Below are positions 1 through 5,083 of a stretch of 5,698 bases of DNA, in pieces. The translations under genes and the position numbers were made by a program. The stretch is from an uncultured Phycisphaerales bacterium. GTDB lineage: Bacteria > Planctomycetota > Phycisphaerae > WQYP01. The notes below the pieces were generated by a model, which saw only the letters and a program-made list of their open reading frames with translations, made no database searches and had not been told where the DNA came from. The number at the start of each line of letters is the position of its first letter. Positions within the stretch are counted from its first letter, which is position 1. The stretch covers positions 1 to 5,698 of the forward strand of contig CAIPTQ010000346.1 of the NCBI GenBank assembly GCA_903868035.1. The letters are read 5' to 3'.

Positions 1-64
1 GACGGTGTCGGCGGTGGAGGTTGCGGGTGGTGTGTTGGGAGCGGGCTCTGATTGCACATAGATG
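1..64. repeat. Direct repeat, distal copy (64 bp, exact)
   Basis: Bases 1-64 are identical to bases 256-319, base for base. The match breaks on the right at 65 versus 320; on the left it reaches the window edge, so the true length is unknown. The 255-bp offset is a multiple of three, and both copies lie in the same frame of the lipoprotein gene, encoding the same 21 residues. Confidence 0.95.
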
Positions 65-603
65 GGGGTGTAGGTGGGCGTGGAATCGTAAGCGACGGGT
101 TGGCGCGGGTCGTACTGCCAGGGCGTGGTGGCGGCCAGCGGGACGATATCCTGGGGCAGGGTGCCGGCGGTGTCGGGTTGAATGGGGAGCGGTTCGGCGG
201 TGTCAGGGGCGACGATGCGCGTGGCCGGGGGATAATCCGGATTGGCGGGTTGTGCGACGGTGTCGGCGGTGGAGGTTGCGGGTGGTGTGTTGGGAGCGGG
301 CTCTGATTGCACATAGATGCCCGAGAGGAGGCCCATGGGGTCGATGAGGGCGAGGGTGGTGGGGGCCAGGCCCGGGATGGCGTAGGCGTCAGGCCCCACC
401 GGCCCCGGCGATGCGGGGGCGGCGGGGTCCCAAGTCATGATGGGCAAGGGGCTGAGAACCGGCGCGGAGGCATAGCCCCGGTCGTTGCCGGGGGTATACC
501 CGCCACCAAGCGTCCCTTGGACGGGTGCATGGATTGGGGTGGTGACGCAGCCGTAGACGGCGGCGATCACGGCGAGGGCGAGCACAGGAGCAAACCGTTT
601 CAT
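1..603 (-). CDS. Proline-rich lipoprotein, N-terminal part (C-terminus beyond left edge)
   Basis: Reading leftward from the ATG at 603, 201 codons stay open to the window edge with no stop, so the gene is partial. The N-terminus has a short basic start (MKRF), a hydrophobic stretch at residues 5-17 and Val-Tyr-Gly-Cys with Cys19, the only cysteine seen. This resembles a lipobox, though Tyr at -2 is not ideal. The likely mature form is a membrane-anchored lipoprotein facing the periplasm or cell surface. The remainder is low complexity: 38 of 201 residues are Pro, with much Ala and Thr, and no catalytic motif. A 21-residue peptide starting IYVQSEP and ending TADTV occurs twice, 85 residues apart. 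The same frame is open upstream to an ATG at 771 and to one at 789, but the signal peptide and the G-rich ribosome site favour 603. It lies 186 bp after another exported-protein gene on the same strand. No function can be assigned. Confidence 0.72.
   Translation of the reverse strand, partial: MKRFAPVLALAVIAAVYGCVTTPIHAPVQGTLGGGYTPGNDRGYASAPVLSPLPIMTWDPAAPASPGPVGPDAYAIPGLAPTTLALIDPMGLLSGIYVQSEPAPNTPPATSTADTVAQPANPDYPPATRIVAPDTAEPLPIQPDTAGTLPQDIVPLAATTPWQYDPRQPVAYDSTPTYTPIYVQSEPAPNTPPATSTADTV
256..319. repeat. Direct repeat, proximal copy (64 bp, exact)
   Basis: This copy is identical to bases 1-64. It encodes lipoprotein residues 95 to about 116. The protein sequence before it (MGLLSG) differs from that before the other copy (PTYTP), so the visible right-hand flanks are not duplicated. 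Confidence 0.95.
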
Positions 604-607
604 GAGG

Positions 608-616
608 CCCCCCTTT
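608..616 (-). promoter_or_regulatory. Ribosome binding site deciding the lipoprotein start
   Basis: On the minus strand AAAGGGGGG lies 4 bases before the ATG at 603. It is a purine-rich Shine-Dalgarno-like site and, with the signal peptide that starts there, selects this ATG over the in-frame upstream ATG at 771. A TCTAAT hexamer (679-684, minus strand) could be a -10 box for a separate promoter, but no good -35 accompanies it. Confidence 0.5.
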
Positions 617-789
617 CTATGAAATTGCAGGCGGGCGAATGGGGCTGGGAGTTCGTATCCGCCACATATAACCGCGAGATTAGACACGGGGAACCGCAAG
701 CCGTTGGAGGGGGCGGAGCGGGATTCGTGGGTGTGGGGATTGGGGGTACGAAGGGCAGCGACGAGCGCCATTCCGACTTGGCAGAGCAT

Positions 790-2253
790 TCAATGGGTTT
801 TGAGCCAGTCGCGGATGCGCGCAAGGGCTTGGTCGCGGGTGGGGAGGGGATCTTTTTCGTTGTAACCGAGGCGGTTTTCGGCACAGGAGTTGATGAGGCT
901 ACCGGCCTGATCGCAGACGCGGAGGTCGCCGATGGGGGGCGAGCGCGGTGCGGCCAACCTGGAATGTTCGGGCCAATCGAGCGCGAGCGGCGAGGTATCA
1001 TCGAGGAAGAGTTGGAGGATTTTAAGGACGCGGGTGTTGGGGGTGTAGGCGCGGGCATCGTTGAAGGAGGCGTACATGATTGATTGGGAAGAGACGGGAT
1101 GGACTTTGCGGGCGGCTTGGACTTGTTCGAGGAGGAAGGTGAAATCGCCATCGCTGCCGAGGCGGGTGACAAAGGAAAGCGCGGGGGTGAAGGCGAAGGC
1201 TTGATCGTGAATGGGGGCGGCGAGGATTTGGCGGGCGAAGTTCATGGTGGTCTTGAAGTCGGGATTGGAGGAGTCTTTGATGACCACACTGGCCATGATG
1301 GCGAAGGCGCCGGGTTGGGATTTGGCGAGGGCAGCGCGTTCCAGTTCGAGGAATAACGGCTTGTCCAGGAACTCGTTGCCGATGGGGCCAATGTATTGGT
1401 CCGGGGGTTCCTGATGGATAAGGGCGGCGCGAATCATGCGCTCTTCGAGATGGTCGGGCCGGGCTTTTTCGACGGCCAGATGGAAGAGGTCGTAGTTGCG
1501 GCGCTCCGGCGTTTTGCCGGCCACCATGTCGGCGAGCGTGAGCTGTTTGGTGAGCAGAGACCCATCAGGGGAGTATGCAGCCATGGCGATATCGACCCAG
1601 CGGACGTCATCGAGGGTTTGTGCCGCCAGGAGGTCGATGACGGGTTGTATACTTACGCGGGAATCGCCGGCCCTTTGCAGGTAGCCAGTCGAAGCGGTCA
1701 TCTCCGGGTAGCTGCCGTGGACGAGGATGCCGTCAAGCTCGCGGTAGAGGAAGTCCCTGACGGAGGTGGCGGGGGTTGCGTTGAGCGGTTCTTTAATGGC
1801 GGGGAGGGTGTTGCCTTCGCTGGCTTCGCTGACGAGGAGCCAGGGCGCGGGGATATTGGGTTGGGTGGTCGTGCCGCGCCGCAGGGGGAAGGCAGCGATT
1901 TGGCCGGTTGTGAAATGCTCGAAGATGGGGCCGCTGACGATCGCCTTGCCGGCGCCATCGGGGTCGAAATCGGGGTAGTCGAGGATGAGTTCGCCGAGGG
2001 CCAGGGGTTTGGCGTCGGAGGAGTTGATGGCGCGGAGAACCTTGAGCGTGGCGTGACGGCGGACGATGGGGATTTGGCGGAGGGCTTCGAGGGCTTTACC
2101 GGCGGTTTCGACTTTCAAGACCTGGGCGACGACGATGATGTCGGAATTGGTGGCGAGGGAGTCGATGGTTTCCCGATGGGGGGGCGGGCCGGCCCAGGCG
2201 CGGGACGCGAGGAGGGCGAGGGCGGTAAAGGCGAGGGCGGATTTGAGTTGCAT
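790..2253 (-). CDS. Secreted protein of unknown function with helical-repeat-like C-terminal part
   Basis: This encodes 487 residues. A Sec signal peptide is clear: MQLK, a hydrophobic core to about residue 17, then Ala-Trp-Ala at 19-21 as the likely cleavage site, so the protein is exported. Residues 38-160 look beta-rich (DIIVVAQVLKVE and later strands with Gly turns), in the style of small secreted OB- or NTR-like domains; this is a guess from pattern. From about residue 200 the sequence is mostly helical and could be HEAT-like. The last 45 residues (Arg-Val-Cys-Asp then Cys, GYNEKDPLP, RDQALARIRDWL) resemble a closing motif I associate with HEAT-type proteins of Planctomycetota. No catalytic signature is visible. 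The start is supported by AAGGGAG (2260-2266) 6 bases upstream and a promoter at 2281-2309. It is divergent from the acetyltransferase gene. Its TGA is in frame with the lipoprotein gene downstream, with no other stop between. Confidence 0.85.
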   Translation of the reverse strand: MQLKSALAFTALALLASRAWAGPPPHRETIDSLATNSDIIVVAQVLKVETAGKALEALRQIPIVRRHATLKVLRAINSSDAKPLALGELILDYPDFDPDGAGKAIVSGPIFEHFTTGQIAAFPLRRGTTTQPNIPAPWLLVSEASEGNTLPAIKEPLNATPATSVRDFLYRELDGILVHGSYPEMTASTGYLQRAGDSRVSIQPVIDLLAAQTLDDVRWVDIAMAAYSPDGSLLTKQLTLADMVAGKTPERRNYDLFHLAVEKARPDHLEERMIRAALIHQEPPDQYIGPIGNEFLDKPLFLELERAALAKSQPGAFAIMASVVIKDSSNPDFKTTMNFARQILAAPIHDQAFAFTPALSFVTRLGSDGDFTFLLEQVQAARKVHPVSSQSIMYASFNDARAYTPNTRVLKILQLFLDDTSPLALDWPEHSRLAAPRSPPIGDLRVCDQAGSLINSCAENRLGYNEKDPLPTRDQALARIRDWLKTH

Positions 2254-2280
2254 GCGAGTCTCCCTTCATGACATTTGTTC

Positions 2281-2309
2281 ACGATACCGCCCCAGCCGGT
2301 TGCACTCAA
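2281..2309 (-). promoter_or_regulatory. Putative sigma70-type promoter of the secreted-protein gene
   Basis: On the minus strand, TTGAGT (2304-2309) and TATCGT (2281-2286) are separated by exactly 17 bases; each matches the consensus at 4 of 6 positions. Transcription would start near 2274, giving a leader of about 20 bases containing the Shine-Dalgarno site. The call rests on motif match and position only. Confidence 0.4.
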
Positions 2310-2352
2310 CCCAAGGGTGTACACGGATTTCCTTTATGGGTTAAGGGTGCGT

Positions 2353-2388
2353 GCTTTTTGCAGGGCTTTTTGCGAGGCTTTTTGTAGG
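2353..2388. repeat. Three tandem 12-bp units with T-tracts (curved-DNA or UP-element-like)
   Basis: The units are GCTTTTTGCAGG, GCTTTTTGCGAG and GCTTTTTGTAGG, with T5 runs at 2355-2359, 2367-2371 and 2379-2383. They end 2 bases before the proposed -35 box of the acetyltransferase promoter; the nearest tract is centred about 45 bases before the proposed transcription start, where A/T-rich UP elements usually lie. The 12-bp spacing is slightly longer than a helical turn. Confidence 0.65.
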
Positions 2389-2390
2389 GA

Positions 2391-2419
2391 TTCACGATCC
2401 GGGTGCGGGGGATTACACT
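2391..2419 (+). promoter_or_regulatory. Putative promoter of the GNAT gene, leaderless geometry
   Basis: TTCACG (2391-2396) and TACACT (2414-2419) have a 17-base spacer and each matches the sigma70 consensus at 4 of 6 positions. Only 6 bases separate the -10 box from the ATG at 2426, so transcription would begin at or next to the start codon. Confidence 0.42.
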
Positions 2420-2425
2420 AGGGGG

Positions 2426-3058
2426 ATGTTGACGACGGCGTTTGAATTTCTGGATGTGCCGCAGTGTTTCACGCTGGTGGACCACGAGCTGGAGCTGGTG
2501 GAGCCGGACGTGCGCTATGTGGATGAACTGCTGGCGGCGTGCCACCATCCGCTGACGCAGTCGCTGATGCCCGCGCAGGCTAAGACGCAGCGGGACGGGG
2601 TGATGACGTTTCTGGCGCAGAATCCGCGGGGGCATTCGGTGGAAGACCCGGCGAAGAACGTCGCGGCGGGGTATACGTTCTGGATGCGGGTGCGGCCGGG
2701 AGTGGCGGCATTGCCGTCGCCGGCGCCCGCGCCGGACCTGGTGATTTGCGGATCGATCTCGCTACGGATCGGGCATTCGCTGAACCTGGACCGGTATCTG
2801 GGACACATCGGGTATCACGTGATGCCTTCGGCGCGGGGGCATCATTTTTCGGAGCGGGCGACGCGGCTGTTGCTGGCGGTGGCGCGGGCGCATGGGCACC
2901 AGCATTTGTGGATCACGTGCAATCCGGACAATGTGGCGTCGCGGCGGACGTGCGAGCGGATGGGGGCGGAGTACGTGGACACGGTGGCGCTGCCGCGGGA
3001 CAACGCGTTGTATGGGCAGGGGGACCGGCAGAAGTGCCGGTATCGGATGGTGTTGTAA
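2426..3058 (+). CDS. GNAT-family N-acetyltransferase
   Basis: This encodes 210 residues and ends with TAA. GNAT proteins transfer an acetyl group from acetyl-CoA to an amine; the substrate cannot be told here. Visible elements in order: an N-terminal helix region (residues 30-65); beta strands ICGSISLRIG (107-116) and LGHIGYHVMP (125-134); the acetyl-CoA loop and following helix SARGHHFSERATRLLL (135-150); then LWITCNPDNVASRRTCERMGA (161-181), the usual beta5/alpha5 region with the Asn and Ser-Arg-Arg seen in many GNATs. The C-terminal Lys-Cys-Arg-Tyr-Arg strand matches one GNAT subgroup I recognise only by pattern. The loop reads RGHHFS, so the second Gly and final Gly/Ala of the usual RGxGxG/A are replaced. 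The open frame extends back to a GTG at 2351, but those 25 codons come largely from the T-tract repeat, so the ATG at 2426 is preferred. There is no well-spaced Shine-Dalgarno site. Confidence 0.88.
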   Translation: MLTTAFEFLDVPQCFTLVDHELELVEPDVRYVDELLAACHHPLTQSLMPAQAKTQRDGVMTFLAQNPRGHSVEDPAKNVAAGYTFWMRVRPGVAALPSPAPAPDLVICGSISLRIGHSLNLDRYLGHIGYHVMPSARGHHFSERATRLLLAVARAHGHQHLWITCNPDNVASRRTCERMGAEYVDTVALPRDNALYGQGDRQKCRYRMVL

Positions 3059-3066
3059 CAAGTTAG

Positions 3067-3122
3067 TAGGGGAGACCGCCAAGTGGGGCGATTTCCCGGG
3101 GTGGGGTTGGCGGTCTGCCCTA
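3067..3122. repeat. Long inverted repeat (16-bp arms, one mismatch)
   Basis: The left arm 3067-3082 (TAGGGGAGACCGCCAA) and right arm 3107-3122 (TTGGCGGTCTGCCCTA) pair over 16 positions with one G-G mismatch, around a G-rich 24-base loop that could hold a further GGG/CCC pairing (3086-3088 with 3095-3097). It starts 8 bases after the acetyltransferase stop. As RNA it would be a stable hairpin, but no T-run follows on the plus strand, so it is not a textbook rho-independent terminator. It may stop transcription, protect the 3' end, or be a dispersed palindromic repeat. Confidence 0.8.
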
Positions 3123-3136
3123 ACAAAATACCCCAA

Positions 3137-3175
3137 ATTAACATTTTTGATCAATTATAAAGTACAAATGTTAAT
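3137..3175. repeat. AT-rich inverted repeat, operator- or hairpin-like
   Basis: ATTAACATTT (3137-3146) and AAATGTTAAT (3166-3175) form perfect 10-bp arms around 19 bases. The spacer holds the palindrome TTGATCAA (3147-3154) and TATAAT on the minus strand (3154-3159). It lies in an island (3121-3220) with only 29 G/C in 100 bases, upstream of rsgA. Roles as a regulator-binding site or a promoter-bearing element are both possible. Confidence 0.7.
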
Positions 3176-3220
3176 ATGGGAAAGATGAGGCTTGTATCCT
3201 GAATTTCTGTACATTTACGG

Positions 3221-3226
3221 TAGAAT
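3221..3226 (+). promoter_or_regulatory. Putative -10 box of rsgA, leaderless geometry
   Basis: TAGAAT matches TATAAT at 5 of 6 positions and is followed by 6 bases and then the rsgA ATG, the same spacing as at the acetyltransferase gene. No -35 lies at 17 bases; TTGTAT (3193-3198) is 22 bases away, which is too far for this box but would fit a weaker TACGGT box at 3216-3221. No Shine-Dalgarno sequence precedes the ATG, which is consistent with a leaderless mRNA. Confidence 0.45.
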
Positions 3227-3232
3227 GGCTCC

Positions 3233-4369
3233 ATGCCTCACTTGCAAGAATATGGATGGAATGCGCACTTTGCGGCGCAGCTTATGGAGGGGGAAACGCT
3301 GGCGCAGGTAGCGCGGGTCGTGCAGGAACACAAGGAGGCGTACCTGGTGCGCGCGGTCGGAGCGGGGTTGGGGAGTGTGTGGGCGGAAATTTCGGGGAGG
3401 ATGCGGCATGAGGGGACGGTGCGTTCGGATTACCCCGCCGTGGGCGACTGGGTGTTGCTGCGCGGGTTGGAACACGTCAATGTGAAGGGTGGTTCGGTGC
3501 AGATCACCCGCATCCTCCAGCGCAGCACTATTTTGACACGGCGGCTGGAAGGGGGCAGGGGCGGCAAGGGGGAGGGGGCGGGCGGGGATGAGCAAATCCT
3601 GGCGGTGAATGTCGATCTTGCTTTTTTAGGCACGTCGCTCAATGAGAACTTCAACCTCCGGCGGCTGGAGCGCTACCTGGCGCTGGCGTCGGACGCCGGC
3701 GTGCGGCCGGTGATACTGCTGACCAAGGCCGATCTGTGTATGGACCCCGCGCCCTATATCGAACAGGCGCGCACGATCGCTCCTTCATCGGACATACACG
3801 CGATCAGCGTGGTGTCGGGGCTGGGGATGGAGGCGGTGCGCGGCTACCTCAAGCCGGGCGTCACGGCGGTGATCCTGGGGTCGTCGGGAATCGGCAAGAG
3901 CACGCTAGTGAACCATCTGGCGGAAGCCGACGTCCAGGACATGATGGAAATCCGGGACTTCGACGACAAGGGGCGGCACTGCACGGCCTTCCGGCATCTG
4001 GTGCGCACGCCGCTGCCGGCGATGGGCGGGCTGATCATCGACACGCCCGGCCTCCGCGGCCTGTCGCTGGGAGAGGCCAACGACGCGTTGGCGGCGACGT
4101 TTGCGGACATCGAGGCGCTGACGGCCAAGTGTAAATTCACGGACTGCCAGCACGACAGCGAGCCGGGCTGCGCCATCAAGGCGGCGGTGGCGGCAGGCAC
4201 GCTGGATGCCGCGCGGCTGGAAGGTTATCTGCGGATGGGGCGGGAAGTGACGGCCCTGTCGCGGCGGGAAAACCGCGTGCTGGACCGCAAGATCAAAAGG
4301 ATGGAGAAGAAGGTGACGGCCGCCAGCGACGAGAAACAGAGGCGGAAGTGGGGACACGGACGAGATTGA
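3233..4369 (+). CDS. rsgA: Ribosome small-subunit-dependent GTPase A (RsgA)
   Basis: This encodes 378 residues. RsgA binds the 30S subunit late in assembly, hydrolyses GTP and helps release maturation factors such as RbfA; it is cytoplasmic. The circularly permuted G-motif order is diagnostic: an OB-fold-like N-terminal domain (about 35-105), G4 Thr-Lys-Ala-Asp (164-167), G5 Ser-Val-Val-Ser (192-195), P-loop GSSGIGKST (216-224), switch I GRHCTA (247-252), G3 Asp-Thr-Pro-Gly (270-273), then zinc ligands Cys300, Cys305, His307 and Cys313 and a basic helical tail. The opening LQEYGWN fits one RsgA branch. All core motifs are present, so it should be active. Two oddities: switch I has Cys-Thr-Ala where Thr-Thr-Thr is usual (the His before it is kept), and a Gly-rich linker at 106-119 is encoded by a G-tract run. 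The ATG is supported by protein similarity; no ribosome site precedes it. The stop lies inside a tandem repeat. Confidence 0.97.
   Translation: MPHLQEYGWNAHFAAQLMEGETLAQVARVVQEHKEAYLVRAVGAGLGSVWAEISGRMRHEGTVRSDYPAVGDWVLLRGLEHVNVKGGSVQITRILQRSTILTRRLEGGRGGKGEGAGGDEQILAVNVDLAFLGTSLNENFNLRRLERYLALASDAGVRPVILLTKADLCMDPAPYIEQARTIAPSSDIHAISVVSGLGMEAVRGYLKPGVTAVILGSSGIGKSTLVNHLAEADVQDMMEIRDFDDKGRHCTAFRHLVRTPLPAMGGLIIDTPGLRGLSLGEANDALAATFADIEALTAKCKFTDCQHDSEPGCAIKAAVAAGTLDAARLEGYLRMGREVTALSRRENRVLDRKIKRMEKKVTAASDEKQRRKWGHGRD
3551..3587 (+). other. G-quadruplex-forming G-tract cluster inside rsgA
   Basis: Six runs of three or more G lie on the coding strand (3551-3555, 3558-3561, 3568-3572, 3574-3578, 3580-3582, 3584-3587), joined by loops of 2, 6, 1, 1 and 1 bases. 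This satisfies the usual quadruplex pattern. It encodes the Gly/Arg/Lys/Glu linker between the OB-like and GTPase domains. Folding in the mRNA or DNA is inference. Confidence 0.6.
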
Positions 4370-4404
4370 ATCATTGAATCATTGAGTCATTGAATCATTG
4401 AATC
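4365..4404. repeat. Five tandem octamers ATTGAATC overlapping the rsgA stop
   Basis: Units are at 4365, 4373, 4381 (ATTGAGTC, one change), 4389 and 4397, followed by AATGAG. The rsgA stop TGA (4367-4369) lies in the first unit. Every unit contains GANTC, giving five such sites exactly 8 bp apart. The last unit with its flanks forms a palindrome, CATTGA-A-TCAATG (4396-4408). It lies between two converging genes. Confidence 0.9.
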
Positions 4405-4436
4405 AATGAGTGGGGGTGTGTGTCGGCGGCGGTCGT

Positions 4437-5039
4437 TCACACCGGGGCGGCAACGGGTGCGGCCCAGGTTTCGGCGGCGAGTTCGCAGAGGAGTTCGACG
4501 GTGCGGATCTGCTTCTCCTTGGCCGAGACGCTCAGGTCGATCCGCAGGGCGCGCCGGCCCCAGCCGACCATGGCCTTGCACACCGTCATGTCGCGGGTTT
4601 CCGCGTTGATGAGCTCGAGTTGCAGCAGCGTGCTCTCCCCGCCGACGACCTTGTAGCTCCGCGGCGCGCTGCCGTTGGCGATAATCTTGCGCTCGATGGC
4701 CTGCGCCACCACGTCCGGCAGATACAGCACGATCACGCCCTGCCGGTTGTCTTCTATGGCGAAGACCTGCTGCTTGTACTTGCCGTCGGCAATGTGGAAC
4801 TTCAGCGACGCCTGCCCCAGCATTTCCGTGGCATGCCCCGCCAATTTGCCCAAACCTCCGGCAAGGCGCTTCCACAACTCCCCATACCCCTGGGCCGCAT
4901 CCGCCGCGCACAGCTCATCATGCTTGAGCATGGTGGCCCGCCCTTTGACCGACAACTGCTCGAGAAAACCCTCATAACGGCGTTCGATCTCGGATTTGTA
5001 CGGCGTCGCGCGACTGGACATGGTGGCATGGCTGGACAT
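4437..5039 (-). CDS. Unrecognised 200-residue protein
   Basis: I do not recognise this family. There is no signal peptide, membrane segment or obvious catalytic motif, so it is probably cytoplasmic. Residues 14-75 look helical (Glu/Lys/Leu-rich, then GELWKRLAGGLGKLAGHA). Residues 78-170 alternate like a beta-rich core (LKFHIADG, KQQVFAIED, GVIVLYLPD, YKVVGG, LLQLELINAET), and 172-192 is a closing helix. The N-terminus repeats itself: MSSHAT then MSSRAT. The ATG at 5039 is preferred because GAGGTG (5046-5051) lies 6 bases upstream; a GTG at 5048 overlaps that site and the ATG at 5021 has none. An antisense frame is also long, but this strand has the ribosome site, a perfect TATAAT box upstream and balanced amino acid use. 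It converges with rsgA (67 bp apart) and diverges from a winged-helix-like gene, which may regulate it. Confidence 0.8.
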   Translation of the reverse strand: MSSHATMSSRATPYKSEIERRYEGFLEQLSVKGRATMLKHDELCAADAAQGYGELWKRLAGGLGKLAGHATEMLGQASLKFHIADGKYKQQVFAIEDNRQGVIVLYLPDVVAQAIERKIIANGSAPRSYKVVGGESTLLQLELINAETRDMTVCKAMVGWGRRALRIDLSVSAKEKQIRTVELLCELAAETWAAPVAAPV

Positions 5040-5045
5040 GATAAG

Positions 5046-5051
5046 CACCTC
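5046..5051 (-). promoter_or_regulatory. Ribosome binding site deciding the start at 5039
   Basis: GAGGTG on the minus strand lies 6 bases before the ATG at 5039. The in-frame GTG at 5046-5048 is part of this motif, which argues against its being the start. Confidence 0.6.
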
Positions 5052-5056
5052 ATGGA

Positions 5057-5083
5057 CTCCGCGATCCTAAGGCGGGATCGGAG
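5057..5083 (-). other. Possible hairpin in the 5' leader of the 200-residue gene
   Basis: In the minus-strand transcript CTCCGATCC (5083-5075) can pair with GGATCGCGGAG (5067-5057), with a 2-base bulge and a 7-base loop. It lies 5 bases before the ribosome binding site, so it could affect translation. This is seen only as complementarity. Confidence 0.35.

Noticed and set aside
307..1083. Long plus-strand frame of 258 codons opposite the lipoprotein and secreted-protein genes
   Set aside because: It is antisense to two genes with signal peptides and ribosome sites, and its translation is Gly/Val/Glu-rich low complexity typical of the non-coding strand of GC-rich genes.
600..1172. Minus-strand frame of 190 codons, rich in Ser and Pro
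   Set aside because: It overlaps the secreted-protein gene in another frame, and its Ser/Pro composition is that of a frame-shifted shadow.
1396..2271. Long plus-strand frame of 291 codons
   Set aside because: It is antisense to the secreted-protein gene, Gly-rich, with no domain or ribosome site that stands out.
2351..2425. GTG at 2351 as an alternative start for the acetyltransferase
   Set aside because: The added 25 residues come largely from the 12-bp T-tract repeat and would cover the proposed promoter; no ribosome site supports it.
3067..3122. Reading the inverted repeat as a CRISPR unit or transposon end
   Set aside because: There is one copy only, no spacers, no transposase and no visible target duplication in the window.
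3905..4357. Minus-strand frame of 150 codons within rsgA
   Set aside because: It is wholly antisense to the conserved GTPase and zinc regions of rsgA.
4415..4443. GGTGTG/CACACC as a terminator between the converging genes
   Set aside because: It has only 6 pairs with a 17-base loop, partly within the coding end of the 200-residue gene, and no T-run.
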